45,329 bases of DNA from an uncultured Prevotella sp. (GCA_900315695.1 ONAE01000004.1:1-45329); one strand, 5' to 3'. Counted from the stretch's first letter, positions 7,492-16,084 are shown. The notes: generated from the letters alone by a model not told the origin. Numbers and translations: made by a program.

Positions 7492-9618
7492 ATGAAGAAA
7501 CTGCTTTTATTACTTTTCATCAGTAATTTTTCACTGCTCACTGCTCAGGCCGATGAGGGTATGTGGACATTGTACAACCTGCCTAATGCCGTCTATGAGA
7601 CGATGAAACAGGAGAACTACGAGTTACCTTACGGGGCACTGTATCAAGGCGATGATGCCATCAAGAACTGCGTAATCAACTTTGGCGGCTATTGCTCTGG
7701 TGTGGTTGTATCGCCTAATGGACTCGTGTTTACCAACCATCACTGCGGTTTCGAGGCCATCCGCTCCCACTCCACCGTTGAGCACGACTATATGCTGAAT
7801 GGCTTTGTGTCAAACTCCTACGAAGAGGAATTGCCTAATAAGGACCTCTTTGTGAGTTTCATGATAGAACAGAAGGATATCACAGCCTATCTCGACAGTC
7901 TGGGACTCAACAAGATTACAGAAGGTAAGCGTAGCCATTTTGTAGATTCCATCGAGAATGTGATGCTCAAGGAGATTGAAGCCAAGGACTCAACCCTACG
8001 TGTGGAAATCAAGCCCTACTATGAGGGAAATGCCTATTATCTGACCACCTATCGCGACTATAAGGATGTGCGACTGGTGTTTGCCCTACCAAAGTCGATG
8101 GGTAAGTTTGGTGGCGAGACAGATAACTGGATGTGGCCTCGTCAGACTTGCGACTTCAGCGTATTCCGCATCTATGTGGATCCCAAGACTGGTGGTCCTG
8201 CTGAGTATTCAAAGGATAATGTACCGATGAAACCGAAGAAATGGGCGCCTGTATCACTCCAAGGCTATGTGCCTGGTTCGTTCTCGATGACCATCGGCTA
8301 TCCTGGTTCTACAAGTCGTTACCTCTCGAGCTACGGCATCAAGGAGCGTCGCGATGCAGAAAATGAGCCCCGCTATAAGACCCGTGAGGTGAAACAGAAC
8401 ATCATGATCCGCCACATGCGTGCTGATGAGGCTGTGCGTATCAAGTACGATTCTAAGTACGCTCAGAGCTCAAACTACTGGAAGAACTCCATCGGAATGA
8501 ACAAATGTATCGATTCCATTGGACTGATTCAGCAGAAAGCAGCCTATGAGGAGAAAATTCGCCAGTGGCAGGACTCAACGGGCTTCCTGAAAGGTAAACT
8601 GGATTTCAAGCTGTTGGAGCGATTCTACGCCAAAGAGTTCAACGCAATAAAAGCACTGACCTATTTCTCAGAGACTTTCGGAAGACGCAGTGCTGATGAG
8701 CTCACCAGGCGTGCCTATCGTGCACACAACGGTTCAATCGTCAAAGGTGATTCAAGCAAGCAGAAAAAGCAATACATCGAGTTTGAGGACAACAGCGATC
8801 AGTGGGACGAGGCTACTGATAAGGAGATTATGGCAGCAGCTATGAAGTTCTATCGCGAGCAGGTGGAGGAGAAATATCTGCCTGACTTCTATCAGATTGT
8901 GGATCGCGACTTTGGTGGCGACTATCAGAAGTATATCGACTATCTCTATAAGAAGTCGCAGCTCATGAAGAACGGCAAGAAAATCTATATCAACAAGAAG
9001 AGTTTCCGCAAGGATCCAGGCGTAGCTTATGGCGAGAGCCTCAACAATCTTCTGTTCAGTCTGATGGATGAGGCAACCGAAGTCTATGATTCCATCGCTA
9101 TCCAGGAGCGTTATCTCTGTGCTGCCAAACTGCGTATGGAGGAAGATATGCCAAACTACAGCGATGCCAATTTCACCATGCGACTCTCTTACGGACAGGT
9201 AGGTGAATACCTGTTGGGAGGTAAGCCTTCTGGCTACTACACCACAGCGGAGAGCATCGTAGAGAAGATGAAGCAAGGTGAGGCTGGTATCATCGACTAC
9301 GAGGCAGAGCCTGTCATGAAGGAGTTGCTCTCAGTGAAGGACTTCGGCAAATATACTGATAAGACCACAGGTAAGATGCACCTTTGCTTCCTTTCAAACA
9401 ACGATATCACAGGAGGCAACTCTGGTTCGCCGATGTTCAACGGCAAGGGCGAGCTGATAGGCTTGGCCTTCGACGGCAACTGGGATTCACTGTCATCAGA
9501 CATCTTCTTCGATCGCCAGCTGGCCCGTTGCATTGGCGTTGACATCCGTTATGTGCTTTACATGATGGAGAGTTGGGGCAAGGCCGATCGCCTGCTGAAA
9601 GAGATCAATGCTCAGTAA
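7492..9618 (+). CDS. dpp7: S46 dipeptidyl peptidase, DPP7 type
   Basis: A 708-residue exported serine peptidase with signal peptide MKKLLLLLFISNFSLLTAQA. Family S46 enzymes release dipeptides from peptide N-termini in the periplasm and feed amino-acid metabolism. Visible catalytic features are TNHHCG (His83/His84 region) and GGNSGSP (Ser644). The S1-pocket position 18 residues after the serine, which is Arg in Asp/Glu-specific DPP11, is Gly662 here (FDGNW), pointing to DPP7-like preference for hydrophobic P1 residues. The start was set at ATG 7492; the longer frame from TTG 7444 would add 16 residues ahead of a clear signal peptide and lies in the tandem repeats. No own promoter seen; probably read through from the flippase gene. 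Confidence 0.9.
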   Translation: MKKLLLLLFISNFSLLTAQADEGMWTLYNLPNAVYETMKQENYELPYGALYQGDDAIKNCVINFGGYCSGVVVSPNGLVFTNHHCGFEAIRSHSTVEHDYMLNGFVSNSYEEELPNKDLFVSFMIEQKDITAYLDSLGLNKITEGKRSHFVDSIENVMLKEIEAKDSTLRVEIKPYYEGNAYYLTTYRDYKDVRLVFALPKSMGKFGGETDNWMWPRQTCDFSVFRIYVDPKTGGPAEYSKDNVPMKPKKWAPVSLQGYVPGSFSMTIGYPGSTSRYLSSYGIKERRDAENEPRYKTREVKQNIMIRHMRADEAVRIKYDSKYAQSSNYWKNSIGMNKCIDSIGLIQQKAAYEEKIRQWQDSTGFLKGKLDFKLLERFYAKEFNAIKALTYFSETFGRRSADELTRRAYRAHNGSIVKGDSSKQKKQYIEFEDNSDQWDEATDKEIMAAAMKFYREQVEEKYLPDFYQIVDRDFGGDYQKYIDYLYKKSQLMKNGKKIYINKKSFRKDPGVAYGESLNNLLFSLMDEATEVYDSIAIQERYLCAAKLRMEEDMPNYSDANFTMRLSYGQVGEYLLGGKPSGYYTTAESIVEKMKQGEAGIIDYEAEPVMKELLSVKDFGKYTDKTTGKMHLCFLSNNDITGGNSGSPMFNGKGELIGLAFDGNWDSLSSDIFFDRQLARCIGVDIRYVLYMMESWGKADRLLKEINAQ

Positions 9619-9624
9619 ATCATA

Positions 9625-9684
9625 ATAAGTGCCACTTATTGCGCAATAAGTGGCACTTATTTCTCAATAACCATCACTTATCTA
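9625..9684. repeat. 36-bp perfect palindrome with tandem CACTTAT repeats
   Basis: Positions 9625-9660 form a perfect 36-bp palindrome centred on TTGCGCAA. Overlapping it, the motif CACTTATTGCGCAATAA (9634-9650) recurs as CACTTATTTCTCAATAA (9655-9671) and in part as CACTTATC (9676-9683), a 21-bp period. There is no T run, so a simple intrinsic terminator is unlikely. It could be a protein-binding site, an mRNA-stabilising hairpin or part of a repeat family. Confidence 0.75.
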
Positions 9685-9695
9685 AAACTATAGTA

Positions 9696-12293
9696 ATGAA
9701 GAAAACCAGCTTACTCCTTTTATCATTTATCTGCCTTCTCATTCAAGCAGAGGCCCAGTCTATGAAAATCGACCTGAGTGGTACTTGGTTATTCGCCTTG
9801 GATCGCGAGGGAAACATCAAACCTGACGCTATTCTCACAGAGACAATCCAACTCCCAGGAACGACTGATACGAACAAAAAAGGCGATTTCACCGCAAAAA
9901 GCGAAGAGACGACCCATCTCACACGCCCTTGGTCATATAAAGGCAAAGCCTGGTATCAGCGCGAAGTGGAGATTCCCCTTAGCTGGAAAGGGAAGCCTGT
10001 ATATCTCTTCTTGGAGCGCACGAAGCCATCAGAGGTTTATATCGACGGAAAACGCGTTGGCTCATCGAATGATATCTCCACACCACAGGTGTTCAATCTC
10101 ACCAAAGCGGTAAAACCAGGCAAGCACCAACTGACTATCATGGTGGATAACGGTAGTGGGGTGCCAGAACAGATTTATGCCAACAGTCATGCTTATACGG
10201 AGGATACCCAGACCAACTGGAATGGCATTATCGGAAGAATCGAGCTTTCAGACACTCCTCCTTCGACTTCACAGATAAAGAAGATTCACCCCAACTTCAA
10301 GAACTTCCACATTGAAGGTCAGCATTTCTATGCCAATGGGCACCAGCTATTTCTTCGTGGCAGACACGATGCCTGTGTGTGGCCACTGACAGGACACGTG
10401 GCGATGGATATCGACTCCTGGCGAGAATATTTCGGTACTTGCGAGGCCTATGGTCTGAACCATGTGCGTTTCCACTCCTGGTGTCCCCCTGAAGCCGCCT
10501 TCGCAGCAGCAGATGAATACGGCATCATCCTACAGCCAGAACTTCCTTTCTGGGGTGACTTCAACGACAAGGATTCGGTGCTCATGAAGTTCCTTCATAA
10601 AGAGGGCGAGAATATCCTGCGGACCTATGGTCATCATCCTTCCTTCCGGATGTTCGCACTAGGTAATGAACTTTGGGGAAATATCGATAAAATGGCCGAA
10701 TTCATCAGCGATTTCCGTCAGATAGCACCAGATAAGGTCTATACCTTCGGCTCCAACTACTATCTGGGCTATCAGGGCGTGAAACCAGGCATGGACTACT
10801 TTACGACCTGTCGTGTAGGTGGCGAAGGCTGGGGTAACTACAATACCCATACACGTGGTTCGTTCTCATTTGCCGATGCAGCCGATGGTGGCATGATCAA
10901 CCATTTCTACCCCAACACGATGATGAACTTCGAGGAGGGCTGTAAGCTCGCTTTCCCTGAAGGTTGTGCATGGACCAAGGCAGTACCTGTCATCTCGCAT
11001 GAGACAGCACAGTTCCAAATCTATCCAGACTTCGATGAAATCAAGAAATACACAGGCACACTCTATCCTTATAATATGGAAGTGTTCCGCTCACGATTGG
11101 AGAAGACAGGTATGCTGGATCAGGCAAAAGCCTTCCATCGGGCAAGCGGAGCTTGGTCGCTACAGCTTTACAAACAGGATATCGAAATGGATCTGCGCAC
11201 TAAAAATATGGCAGGCTTCCAGCTTCTTGACCTGCAGGACTACCCTGGGCAGGGCTCTGCCTACGTTGGTATCCTTGATGCTTTTATGGATCCGAAAGGA
11301 CTTTGTACAGAAAGGGAGTGGCGCGAGTGGTGTGCCCCAGTGGTACCACTTCTGGTAGCAGATCGCTTCTGTTTTACCAAAGAAGAGGGCATTCATGCAT
11401 GGATTCAAGTAGCAAACTATAGTGGAACATCTCTGAATGGCAAGACACTTAGCTGGGAACTTTCTGAAGTTAATGGGGCACCTTACTCAAAAGGTCAAAT
11501 GATATTACCCTCTACAGAGGGGCTCTTCACCGCAGGTGAACTTAAGGTTGATCTCTCTGCCTTTGATAAGCCCACCAAACTACAGCTCTGTCTGACGATA
11601 GAAGGCACAGAGTACTTTGGTGTACCTTACCATAACACATACGACCTCTGGGTTTATCCAGCCTGGAGCGACTTGAGCAAGCTCGAGAGTATGGTGACAG
11701 TAGCGACAGAACTCGATGAAATCGCCATCAATCAGTTGGAAAAAGGTAAGAGTGTGCTACTGATGCCTGAAGCAACAGACCTCTGTGTAGGGGGATTGTT
11801 CCAGACAGACTATTGGAACTATCGTATGTTCAAGACTATTTCTGAGGGCAACAAGAAGCCTGTCTCACCAGGCACACTGGGCATCCTGACAGATCCAACC
11901 CACCCGATTTTCCGCAGCTTCCCCACAGAGGAGCATACCAACTGGCAATGGTTCCCTGTGATTAAAGCCAGTCATCCGATGATGCTTGATAACACCAGTA
12001 AGGATTATCGTCCGATTATTCAGGTGATCGACAACATCGAACGCAATCACAAACTTGGTCTTATCTTTGAATTCACAGTAGGAAAAGGTAAACTTCTCGT
12101 CTGCATGGCAGACCTTGAGAGTGCGGCATCCTATCCTGAAGGACGCGCTTTCTACCGAAGCGTACTTGAATATATGGTCTCGGACGACTTTGCCCCCAAG
12201 ACGCACATCACGCTTGATGATTTCCGGAAGCTCATGACCACCCCCGTCATAGAAGGCAAGATCGGCGAACTGAACAACATCTCACCATATTAA
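9696..12293 (+). CDS. GH2-family glycoside hydrolase, exported
   Basis: An 865-residue protein with signal peptide MKKTSLLLLSFICLLIQAEA. It has an N-terminal sugar-binding jelly roll (about 25-200: LSGTW, WYQREVEIP, VYIDGKRVG) and a TIM barrel. ALGNELWG supplies the clan-A Asn-Glu acid/base (Glu325), and PVISHETAQ about 110 residues later is the probable nucleophile (Glu436). The C-terminal 350 residues look like beta domains. Substrate cannot be read from sequence; beta-galactosidase-, glucuronidase- or mannosidase-like activities are all possible. The start was chosen at ATG 9696 because the longer frame would run through the palindrome and the peptidase tail. There is no clear promoter of its own, so it may share the DPP7 transcript. 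Confidence 0.8.
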   Translation: MKKTSLLLLSFICLLIQAEAQSMKIDLSGTWLFALDREGNIKPDAILTETIQLPGTTDTNKKGDFTAKSEETTHLTRPWSYKGKAWYQREVEIPLSWKGKPVYLFLERTKPSEVYIDGKRVGSSNDISTPQVFNLTKAVKPGKHQLTIMVDNGSGVPEQIYANSHAYTEDTQTNWNGIIGRIELSDTPPSTSQIKKIHPNFKNFHIEGQHFYANGHQLFLRGRHDACVWPLTGHVAMDIDSWREYFGTCEAYGLNHVRFHSWCPPEAAFAAADEYGIILQPELPFWGDFNDKDSVLMKFLHKEGENILRTYGHHPSFRMFALGNELWGNIDKMAEFISDFRQIAPDKVYTFGSNYYLGYQGVKPGMDYFTTCRVGGEGWGNYNTHTRGSFSFADAADGGMINHFYPNTMMNFEEGCKLAFPEGCAWTKAVPVISHETAQFQIYPDFDEIKKYTGTLYPYNMEVFRSRLEKTGMLDQAKAFHRASGAWSLQLYKQDIEMDLRTKNMAGFQLLDLQDYPGQGSAYVGILDAFMDPKGLCTEREWREWCAPVVPLLVADRFCFTKEEGIHAWIQVANYSGTSLNGKTLSWELSEVNGAPYSKGQMILPSTEGLFTAGELKVDLSAFDKPTKLQLCLTIEGTEYFGVPYHNTYDLWVYPAWSDLSKLESMVTVATELDEIAINQLEKGKSVLLMPEATDLCVGGLFQTDYWNYRMFKTISEGNKKPVSPGTLGILTDPTHPIFRSFPTEEHTNWQWFPVIKASHPMMLDNTSKDYRPIIQVIDNIERNHKLGLIFEFTVGKGKLLVCMADLESAASYPEGRAFYRSVLEYMVSDDFAPKTHITLDDFRKLMTTPVIEGKIGELNNISPY

Positions 12294-12302
12294 TATATAA
12301 AA

Positions 12303-12350
12303 GCTCTTGAAGTTGAACTGGATGTCATTTAGGGCGTTACCAATCTTCGA
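12303..12350 (-). pseudogene. Degraded fragment of a second VapE/VirE gene
   Basis: On the minus strand this stretch reads KIGNALNDIQFNFKS, identical to a segment near the C-terminus of the VapE-like protein at 29733-31847. The DNA matches 31750-31797 in reverse complement with only a few substitutions. No frame continues on either side. It is therefore the remnant of another copy of that gene, squeezed between the GH2 and AlbA_2 genes. Confidence 0.8.
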
Positions 12351-12361
12351 GAAAGACAAAA

Positions 12362-12991
12362 ATGGATGATAAACGCTATATCCAAAGCCTCATTAAAGAA
12401 GGCGAACATCAGCAACAGGATTTTAAATATCGTGTTTCTGATGCGATGAAATTGGCAAAATCAGTATCAGCCTTTGCTAATACTGATGGTGGGCGACTGT
12501 TGATAGGCGTTCGCGACGATGGCAATATGTCGGGTGTTCGCGATGAGGAGGAAATCTATATGATGCACCAAGCAGCCTATCGCTATTGCCGTCCGCAAGC
12601 CAGCATCAAGTTTGATACCTATCATGTTGAGGGACGAACCATCGTTATTGCTACTGTTCTGCCATCTGCCAAGCGTCCCATCTGTGTTATCGGTGATGAA
12701 GGTCTTCAGCGTGCCTATATCCGTATTGCCGATGAGAACATCGTGGCCTCTCCCGTTCATCTAGCCATCTGGCGTGAGGCACAAAAGCCACAAGGTACCA
12801 TGATGACCTATACAGACACTGTTCGCAAACTCATTGACACCCTAAAAGGGCAACAACTCACCCTAAACCAACTTGTCCGCCTCTCAAAAATCCCTCGCTA
12901 TAAAGTCATCTCCCTCCTGGCTCGCCTCATCCGCTTCCACGTGGCCAGATGGAAATACACCAATCAGCAGTTCTTGTTCAGTATAGAATGA
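12362..12991 (+). CDS. AlbA_2 (Schlafen-like) domain protein
   Basis: A 209-residue cytosolic protein. Residues about 10-130 match the AlbA_2 'putative DNA-binding' domain: EGEHQQQDFKYR, then SVSAFANTDGGRLLIGVRDDG and a later AYIRIADEN. The last 70 residues (LTLNQLVRLSKIPRYKVISLLARL) look like a winged helix. AlbA_2/Schlafen-type proteins are variously implicated in nucleic-acid binding or RNA cleavage and in transcriptional control; no specific role is visible here. It is convergent with the helicase gene and shares a terminator with it. Confidence 0.75.
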   Translation: MDDKRYIQSLIKEGEHQQQDFKYRVSDAMKLAKSVSAFANTDGGRLLIGVRDDGNMSGVRDEEEIYMMHQAAYRYCRPQASIKFDTYHVEGRTIVIATVLPSAKRPICVIGDEGLQRAYIRIADENIVASPVHLAIWREAQKPQGTMMTYTDTVRKLIDTLKGQQLTLNQLVRLSKIPRYKVISLLARLIRFHVARWKYTNQQFLFSIE

Positions 12992-13022
12992 AAAAGCCCC
13001 GTTTCATCGGAGCTTTTTCATT
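12987..13022. terminator. Bidirectional terminator between convergent genes
   Basis: A 36-bp inverted repeat with arms AATGAAAAAGC-CCG and CGG-GCTTTTTCATT (one mismatch) overlaps the stop codons of both flanking genes. The A- and T-rich outer arms give a U run in either direction. Confidence 0.85.
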
Positions 13023-14805
13023 ATTTCTTCTTCTTTCGAGGTTTGCGCATCGCCCAGCCTTCTTCTGAGAAGTCGGGCTCTTCGCCTTTGAAACCTCGCA
13101 GAGGTTTGTTTATCAAATCACGCCAATTTTCTTTCTTCTGACGCTTGGACTTTGATTGCGATTTGCCTTCAGGTGCCTTTCCACCCTCATCCGCATCATT
13201 ACACCTTACCGTTCTACCTTTATATCTGATACCAGACAATTGGATCATCACTTTCTTGGCATCCTTTTCCGGCACCTCGAAATATGAGATAGTATCTAAC
13301 AGGTCGATATGTCCCACCTCCTGGCGACCACCCACAAAGCGATTCAGCGTCTGCATCAGTTCACCTGGGTAGAATCCATCTCGTCTGCCAAGGTTGATAA
13401 AGAGTCGCTTATAGCCCTTTGCAGCCTTATTCTGCAGTTTCTGCTTATCACTCTGGGGCTTCTTTTCCTTCTTTGGTACCACCTTTTCAAGTTCTGGAGC
13501 ATCTGCATAGTAAGCCAAGAACTTTCCAAACTCCATTGATACAATCTTCTTAATCAGATCATCCTTGTCGATATACTCGAAGAAACGGTTGATATCCTGA
13601 ATGAAAGGAGCAATCTCCTCGTCATCTACATCGGTCTTTACGATTTGATCCATCACCTTATAGAGCTGTTTCTTACAGATCTCTTCAGCCGATGGAATCT
13701 CGGCCTGCACGAACTGTTTCCCTATCTCTTTCTCGATGTTACGGATCTTGAACTTCTCACGACTATGAACGATAGAGATAGAGGTTCCCTTCTTACCAGC
13801 ACGTCCTGTACGACCAGAACGGTGGGTATAATTCTCGATATCATCGGGTAATCCGAAGTTGATGACATGCGTCAGGTCATCCACATCCAGTCCTCGTGCA
13901 GCCACATCTGTAGCCACGAGCAACTGTGTCAAGTGATTGCGGAATTTCTGCATCGTGAGATCACGCTGCTGCTGGGAGAGATCTCCATGCAGAGATTCGG
14001 CATTATAACCGTCTTTAATCAGTTTATCAGCTATCTCTTGCGTCTCTACCTTCGTACGGCAGAAAATGATGGCGAAGATACGGGGATAGAAATCTACGAT
14101 ACGCTTCAGCGCCAGGTATTTATCCTTGGCATTCACCATATAATAGATGTGATTCACATTCTCTGCACCCTCATTACGACTACCAACCACAATCTCTTTG
14201 TAATCATGCAGATAGGTCTTCGCCACACGCTCCACCTCCTTACTCATCGTGGCAGAGAACATCAGGGTACTATGTTCAGCAGGCAGCGACTCGAATATCT
14301 CATTGATACTGTCGGAGAAACCCATATTCAGCATTTCATCGGCCTCATCCAGCACAATATTGCTGACCAGATCAAGATGTACCTTTCCACGATGCATCAA
14401 GTCAATCAGACGTCCTGGGGTAGCCACGATGATCTGCACACCTTTCTTCAAGGCACGCATCTGGGGCTCAATGGCAGCACCACCATAGACGGCTTCCACA
14501 TGCACACCATCGATGTATTTGGCAAAATCGCGTAAATCGTCGGCAATCTGCAGACACAACTCACGCGTGGGAGAGAGTACCAAAGCCTGTGTATCTCTGA
14601 AAGAGGTATCAACTCTTTGCAAAAGCGGGATACCAAAGGCAGCGGTCTTGCCTGTACCCGTCTGGGCCAGGGCAATCACATCCGTCCGATTCCCTAATAA
14701 ATAAGGTATCACCTCCTCCTGTACAGGCATGGGCTGCACAAATCCCACCTCCTCGATGGCTATGCGAATCTCCTCGCAGATGCCTAACTCTTCAAATGTC
14801 TTCAT
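13021..14805 (-). CDS. DEAD-box RNA helicase (DeaD/CsdA type)
   Basis: A 594-residue ATP-dependent RNA helicase, probably acting in ribosome assembly and cold adaptation or RNA decay. All core motifs are visible: Q motif, AQTGTGKT (about 47-54), PTREL, DEAD, SAT, ATDVAARGLD and HRSGRTGR. The C-terminal part has a DbpA-like RNA-binding domain (about 455-530: YKRLFINLGRRDG, GRTVRCNDAD) and a Lys/Arg-rich tail. The start is ATG 14805; a TTG at 14829 is part of the TATCTTTG promoter box and was not used. Confidence 0.93.
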   Translation of the reverse strand: MKTFEELGICEEIRIAIEEVGFVQPMPVQEEVIPYLLGNRTDVIALAQTGTGKTAAFGIPLLQRVDTSFRDTQALVLSPTRELCLQIADDLRDFAKYIDGVHVEAVYGGAAIEPQMRALKKGVQIIVATPGRLIDLMHRGKVHLDLVSNIVLDEADEMLNMGFSDSINEIFESLPAEHSTLMFSATMSKEVERVAKTYLHDYKEIVVGSRNEGAENVNHIYYMVNAKDKYLALKRIVDFYPRIFAIIFCRTKVETQEIADKLIKDGYNAESLHGDLSQQQRDLTMQKFRNHLTQLLVATDVAARGLDVDDLTHVINFGLPDDIENYTHRSGRTGRAGKKGTSISIVHSREKFKIRNIEKEIGKQFVQAEIPSAEEICKKQLYKVMDQIVKTDVDDEEIAPFIQDINRFFEYIDKDDLIKKIVSMEFGKFLAYYADAPELEKVVPKKEKKPQSDKQKLQNKAAKGYKRLFINLGRRDGFYPGELMQTLNRFVGGRQEVGHIDLLDTISYFEVPEKDAKKVMIQLSGIRYKGRTVRCNDADEGGKAPEGKSQSKSKRQKKENWRDLINKPLRGFKGEEPDFSEEGWAMRKPRKKKK

Positions 14806-14826
14806 CAGATTTCTTCTATTTTGCTG

Positions 14827-14857
14827 CAAAGATACCTCTTTTTATTGGATGCGACAA
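14827..14857 (-). promoter_or_regulatory. Promoter of the DEAD-box helicase
   Basis: On the minus strand TTG (14855-14857), 20 bp, then TATCTTTG (14827-14834). The -33 element overlaps one of the GCGACAA boxes found repeatedly in this intergenic region. Confidence 0.7.
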
Positions 14858-15002
14858 GCGATTATCCCAAAAAAGAATTCCTTTTTGGTAAAATAGCAAA
14901 ACTTACCTAGTCATGGGTCCCCACGATTACTCCGCCCTCGGGCCTTGCGACAAAGTTCTGCACCAATTCTCCCATTTTGTCGCTGATTGCTGCTCTTGTC
15001 GC
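14851..15002. repeat. Four GCGACAA/TTGTCGC boxes
   Basis: GCGACAA occurs at 14851-14857 and 14947-14953, and its inverse TTGTCGC at 14977-14983 and 14996-15002, all in the gap between the divergent helicase and peptide genes. An imperfect 22-bp inverted repeat centred on GAATTC lies at 14867-14888. Possible binding sites for one regulator; not proven. Confidence 0.4.
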
Positions 15003-15031
15003 CACAACATCAGGCAAAAGTCCGCAAGATA

Positions 15032-15063
15032 TTTGCCCTCCTCCCAAAATAGCCATACCTTTG
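15032..15063 (+). promoter_or_regulatory. Promoter of the double-glycine peptide gene
   Basis: TTTG (15032-15035), exactly 20 bp, then TACCTTTG (15056-15063), a consensus Bacteroidota promoter. The leader is about 50 nt, AT-rich near the start codon. Confidence 0.8.
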
Positions 15064-15117
15064 CACCGTCAAAAGGACAATAAATCAACAGTATAAACAT
15101 TAAAAATTTATAAGATT

Positions 15118-15231
15118 ATGACACAGAAGAATGAAATGAGCGCACGCGCTCTCACAATGGAAGAGATGGAGAATGTAAACGGTGGTCGTGTTGATCGGAG
15201 AAGACTTACTCACCGTACCATTGGCTACTAA
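15118..15231 (+). CDS. 37-residue peptide with double-glycine leader
   Basis: A short gene on the plus strand. The leader begins MTQKNEMSARAL and ends TMEEMENVNGG at residues 22-23. The L-x-x-E-[LM]-x-x-V-x-GG pattern is that of leaders cut by C39-type peptidase transporters. The predicted core, residues 24-37 (RVDRRRLTHRTIGY), is strongly basic, with no Cys. It has its own consensus promoter and terminator, so it is a deliberate single-gene unit. Candidates are a bacteriocin, a signalling peptide or a precursor of a modified peptide. No peptidase/ABC exporter or modifying enzyme is in the window. Confidence 0.75.
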   Translation: MTQKNEMSARALTMEEMENVNGGRVDRRRLTHRTIGY

Positions 15232-15251
15232 TATCAATAACATATTGATAT
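15231..15251. repeat. Hairpin directly after the peptide gene
   Basis: Perfect 9-bp inverted repeat ATATCAATA-ACA-TATTGATAT beginning at the last base of the peptide stop codon. It has no T run, so it may protect the mRNA 3' end rather than terminate. Confidence 0.5.
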
Positions 15252-15263
15252 GCCAAAATAAAT

Positions 15264-15295
15264 GAGGAACTGTGCTGAAACAGTTCCTCACTTTT
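15264..15295 (+). terminator. Terminator of the peptide gene
   Basis: Arms GAGGAACTGT (15264-15273) and ACAGTTCCTC (15280-15289) around a 6-base loop, followed by ACTTTTAT. Confidence 0.75.
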
Positions 15296-15324
15296 ATGTA
15301 TGACAGCTGTATAACTCAGACACC

Positions 15325-15738
15325 TTACCCTGTAATCGTAGCAAGATACTCCGCTGCAGTCATCACGGGAAGTTTCGAAGCCGCAAAATCCTTGCCGTTT
15401 CGTGTGATGATTACATCAGCTTTAGCCTTTACAGCTGTATAATATTGCATTGCATCCTCAAAATCATTAAATTGAGAGGCCAACGAGTCATCAACAGTTC
15501 GCTCGTTAGTAGTAGCAACACGTGAAAGTTGGCGGAAGTTTGACAACAAATTGCGTACTCCTTCTGGACCGTGTTTTCGCAGTAAAAAGGAAGCAGTGGA
15601 ATATGTCATTGGTGAAACAATGAGTTGCACTTGTTTGTTGTAAGCCATAGTGAATAAACGAACTGCATCGTGACAGAAAGGTTCACGACGCTCCAAAACA
15701 TCCACAACGATATTGGTATCTAGGAACAAACGTTTCAT
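15325..15738 (-). CDS. PIN-domain protein (VapC-like toxin)
   Basis: A 137-residue PIN-fold ribonuclease candidate. Acidic residues are at the expected places: LFLDTNIVVDVL (Asp7), a central NDFEDAMQYYTA and a late ADVIITRNGKDF. Typical VapC toxins cut tRNA or rRNA when freed from their antitoxin. The gene overlaps the upstream antitoxin-like gene by 4 bp (ATGA type), the usual order with the antitoxin first. The target is unknown. Confidence 0.8.
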   Translation of the reverse strand: MKRLFLDTNIVVDVLERREPFCHDAVRLFTMAYNKQVQLIVSPMTYSTASFLLRKHGPEGVRNLLSNFRQLSRVATTNERTVDDSLASQFNDFEDAMQYYTAVKAKADVIITRNGKDFAASKLPVMTAAEYLATITG

Positions 15739-15980
15739 TTGTATTTTTGCTCTAAATAATCGTAATAGGCTTCGCGGGCATTTAAATCCTCGTCGGGCAC
15801 ACTCTCCCCAGCACCTAACAGACTGAGTACTACATCAGGAACTGCTTGCTCTGTAGTATTCTTACTACTACCAACAAAGCGAACAAGGAAGTTCTCAATA
15901 ACCGAGGTTAGGTTTAACCCTTGCTGCTGCGCATAGGTTAAAGCTTGCTGATAAAGTTTTGAGTCAATAGTTACTTCCAT
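15735..15980 (-). CDS. Antitoxin-like protein of the PIN pair
   Basis: An 81-residue protein. The N-terminal 30 residues (MEVTIDSKLYQQALTYAQQQGLNLTSVIENFL) look like a ribbon-helix-helix DNA-binding domain, and the acidic C-terminal end (PDEDLNAREAYYDYLEQKYK) could wrap the toxin. A -7 box TATCTTTG on the minus strand (16007-16014) gives a leader of about 25 nt. Expected to repress its own operon. Confidence 0.75.
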   Translation of the reverse strand: MEVTIDSKLYQQALTYAQQQGLNLTSVIENFLVRFVGSSKNTTEQAVPDVVLSLLGAGESVPDEDLNAREAYYDYLEQKYK

Positions 15981-16084
15981 AACAACTTCATTTATTTATT
16001 CCGCTGCAAAGATAGTGTAAAATTTCGATTAAGCGAAGAGAATACAAAGAAATTTGCATTCTTGAACATAAGTATTGAAAATCG

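Noticed and set aside
9573-9695. 41-residue N-terminal extension of the GH2 protein
   Set aside because: It would overlap the peptidase gene and read through the palindrome; a normal signal peptide begins at ATG 9696.
13867-14535. Long plus-strand frame inside the helicase gene
   Set aside because: Antisense shadow of a strongly conserved DEAD-box gene, with no promoter.
15100-15291. Minus-strand frame opposite the double-glycine peptide
   Set aside because: Shadow frame; promoter, terminator and leader signature all support the plus-strand peptide.
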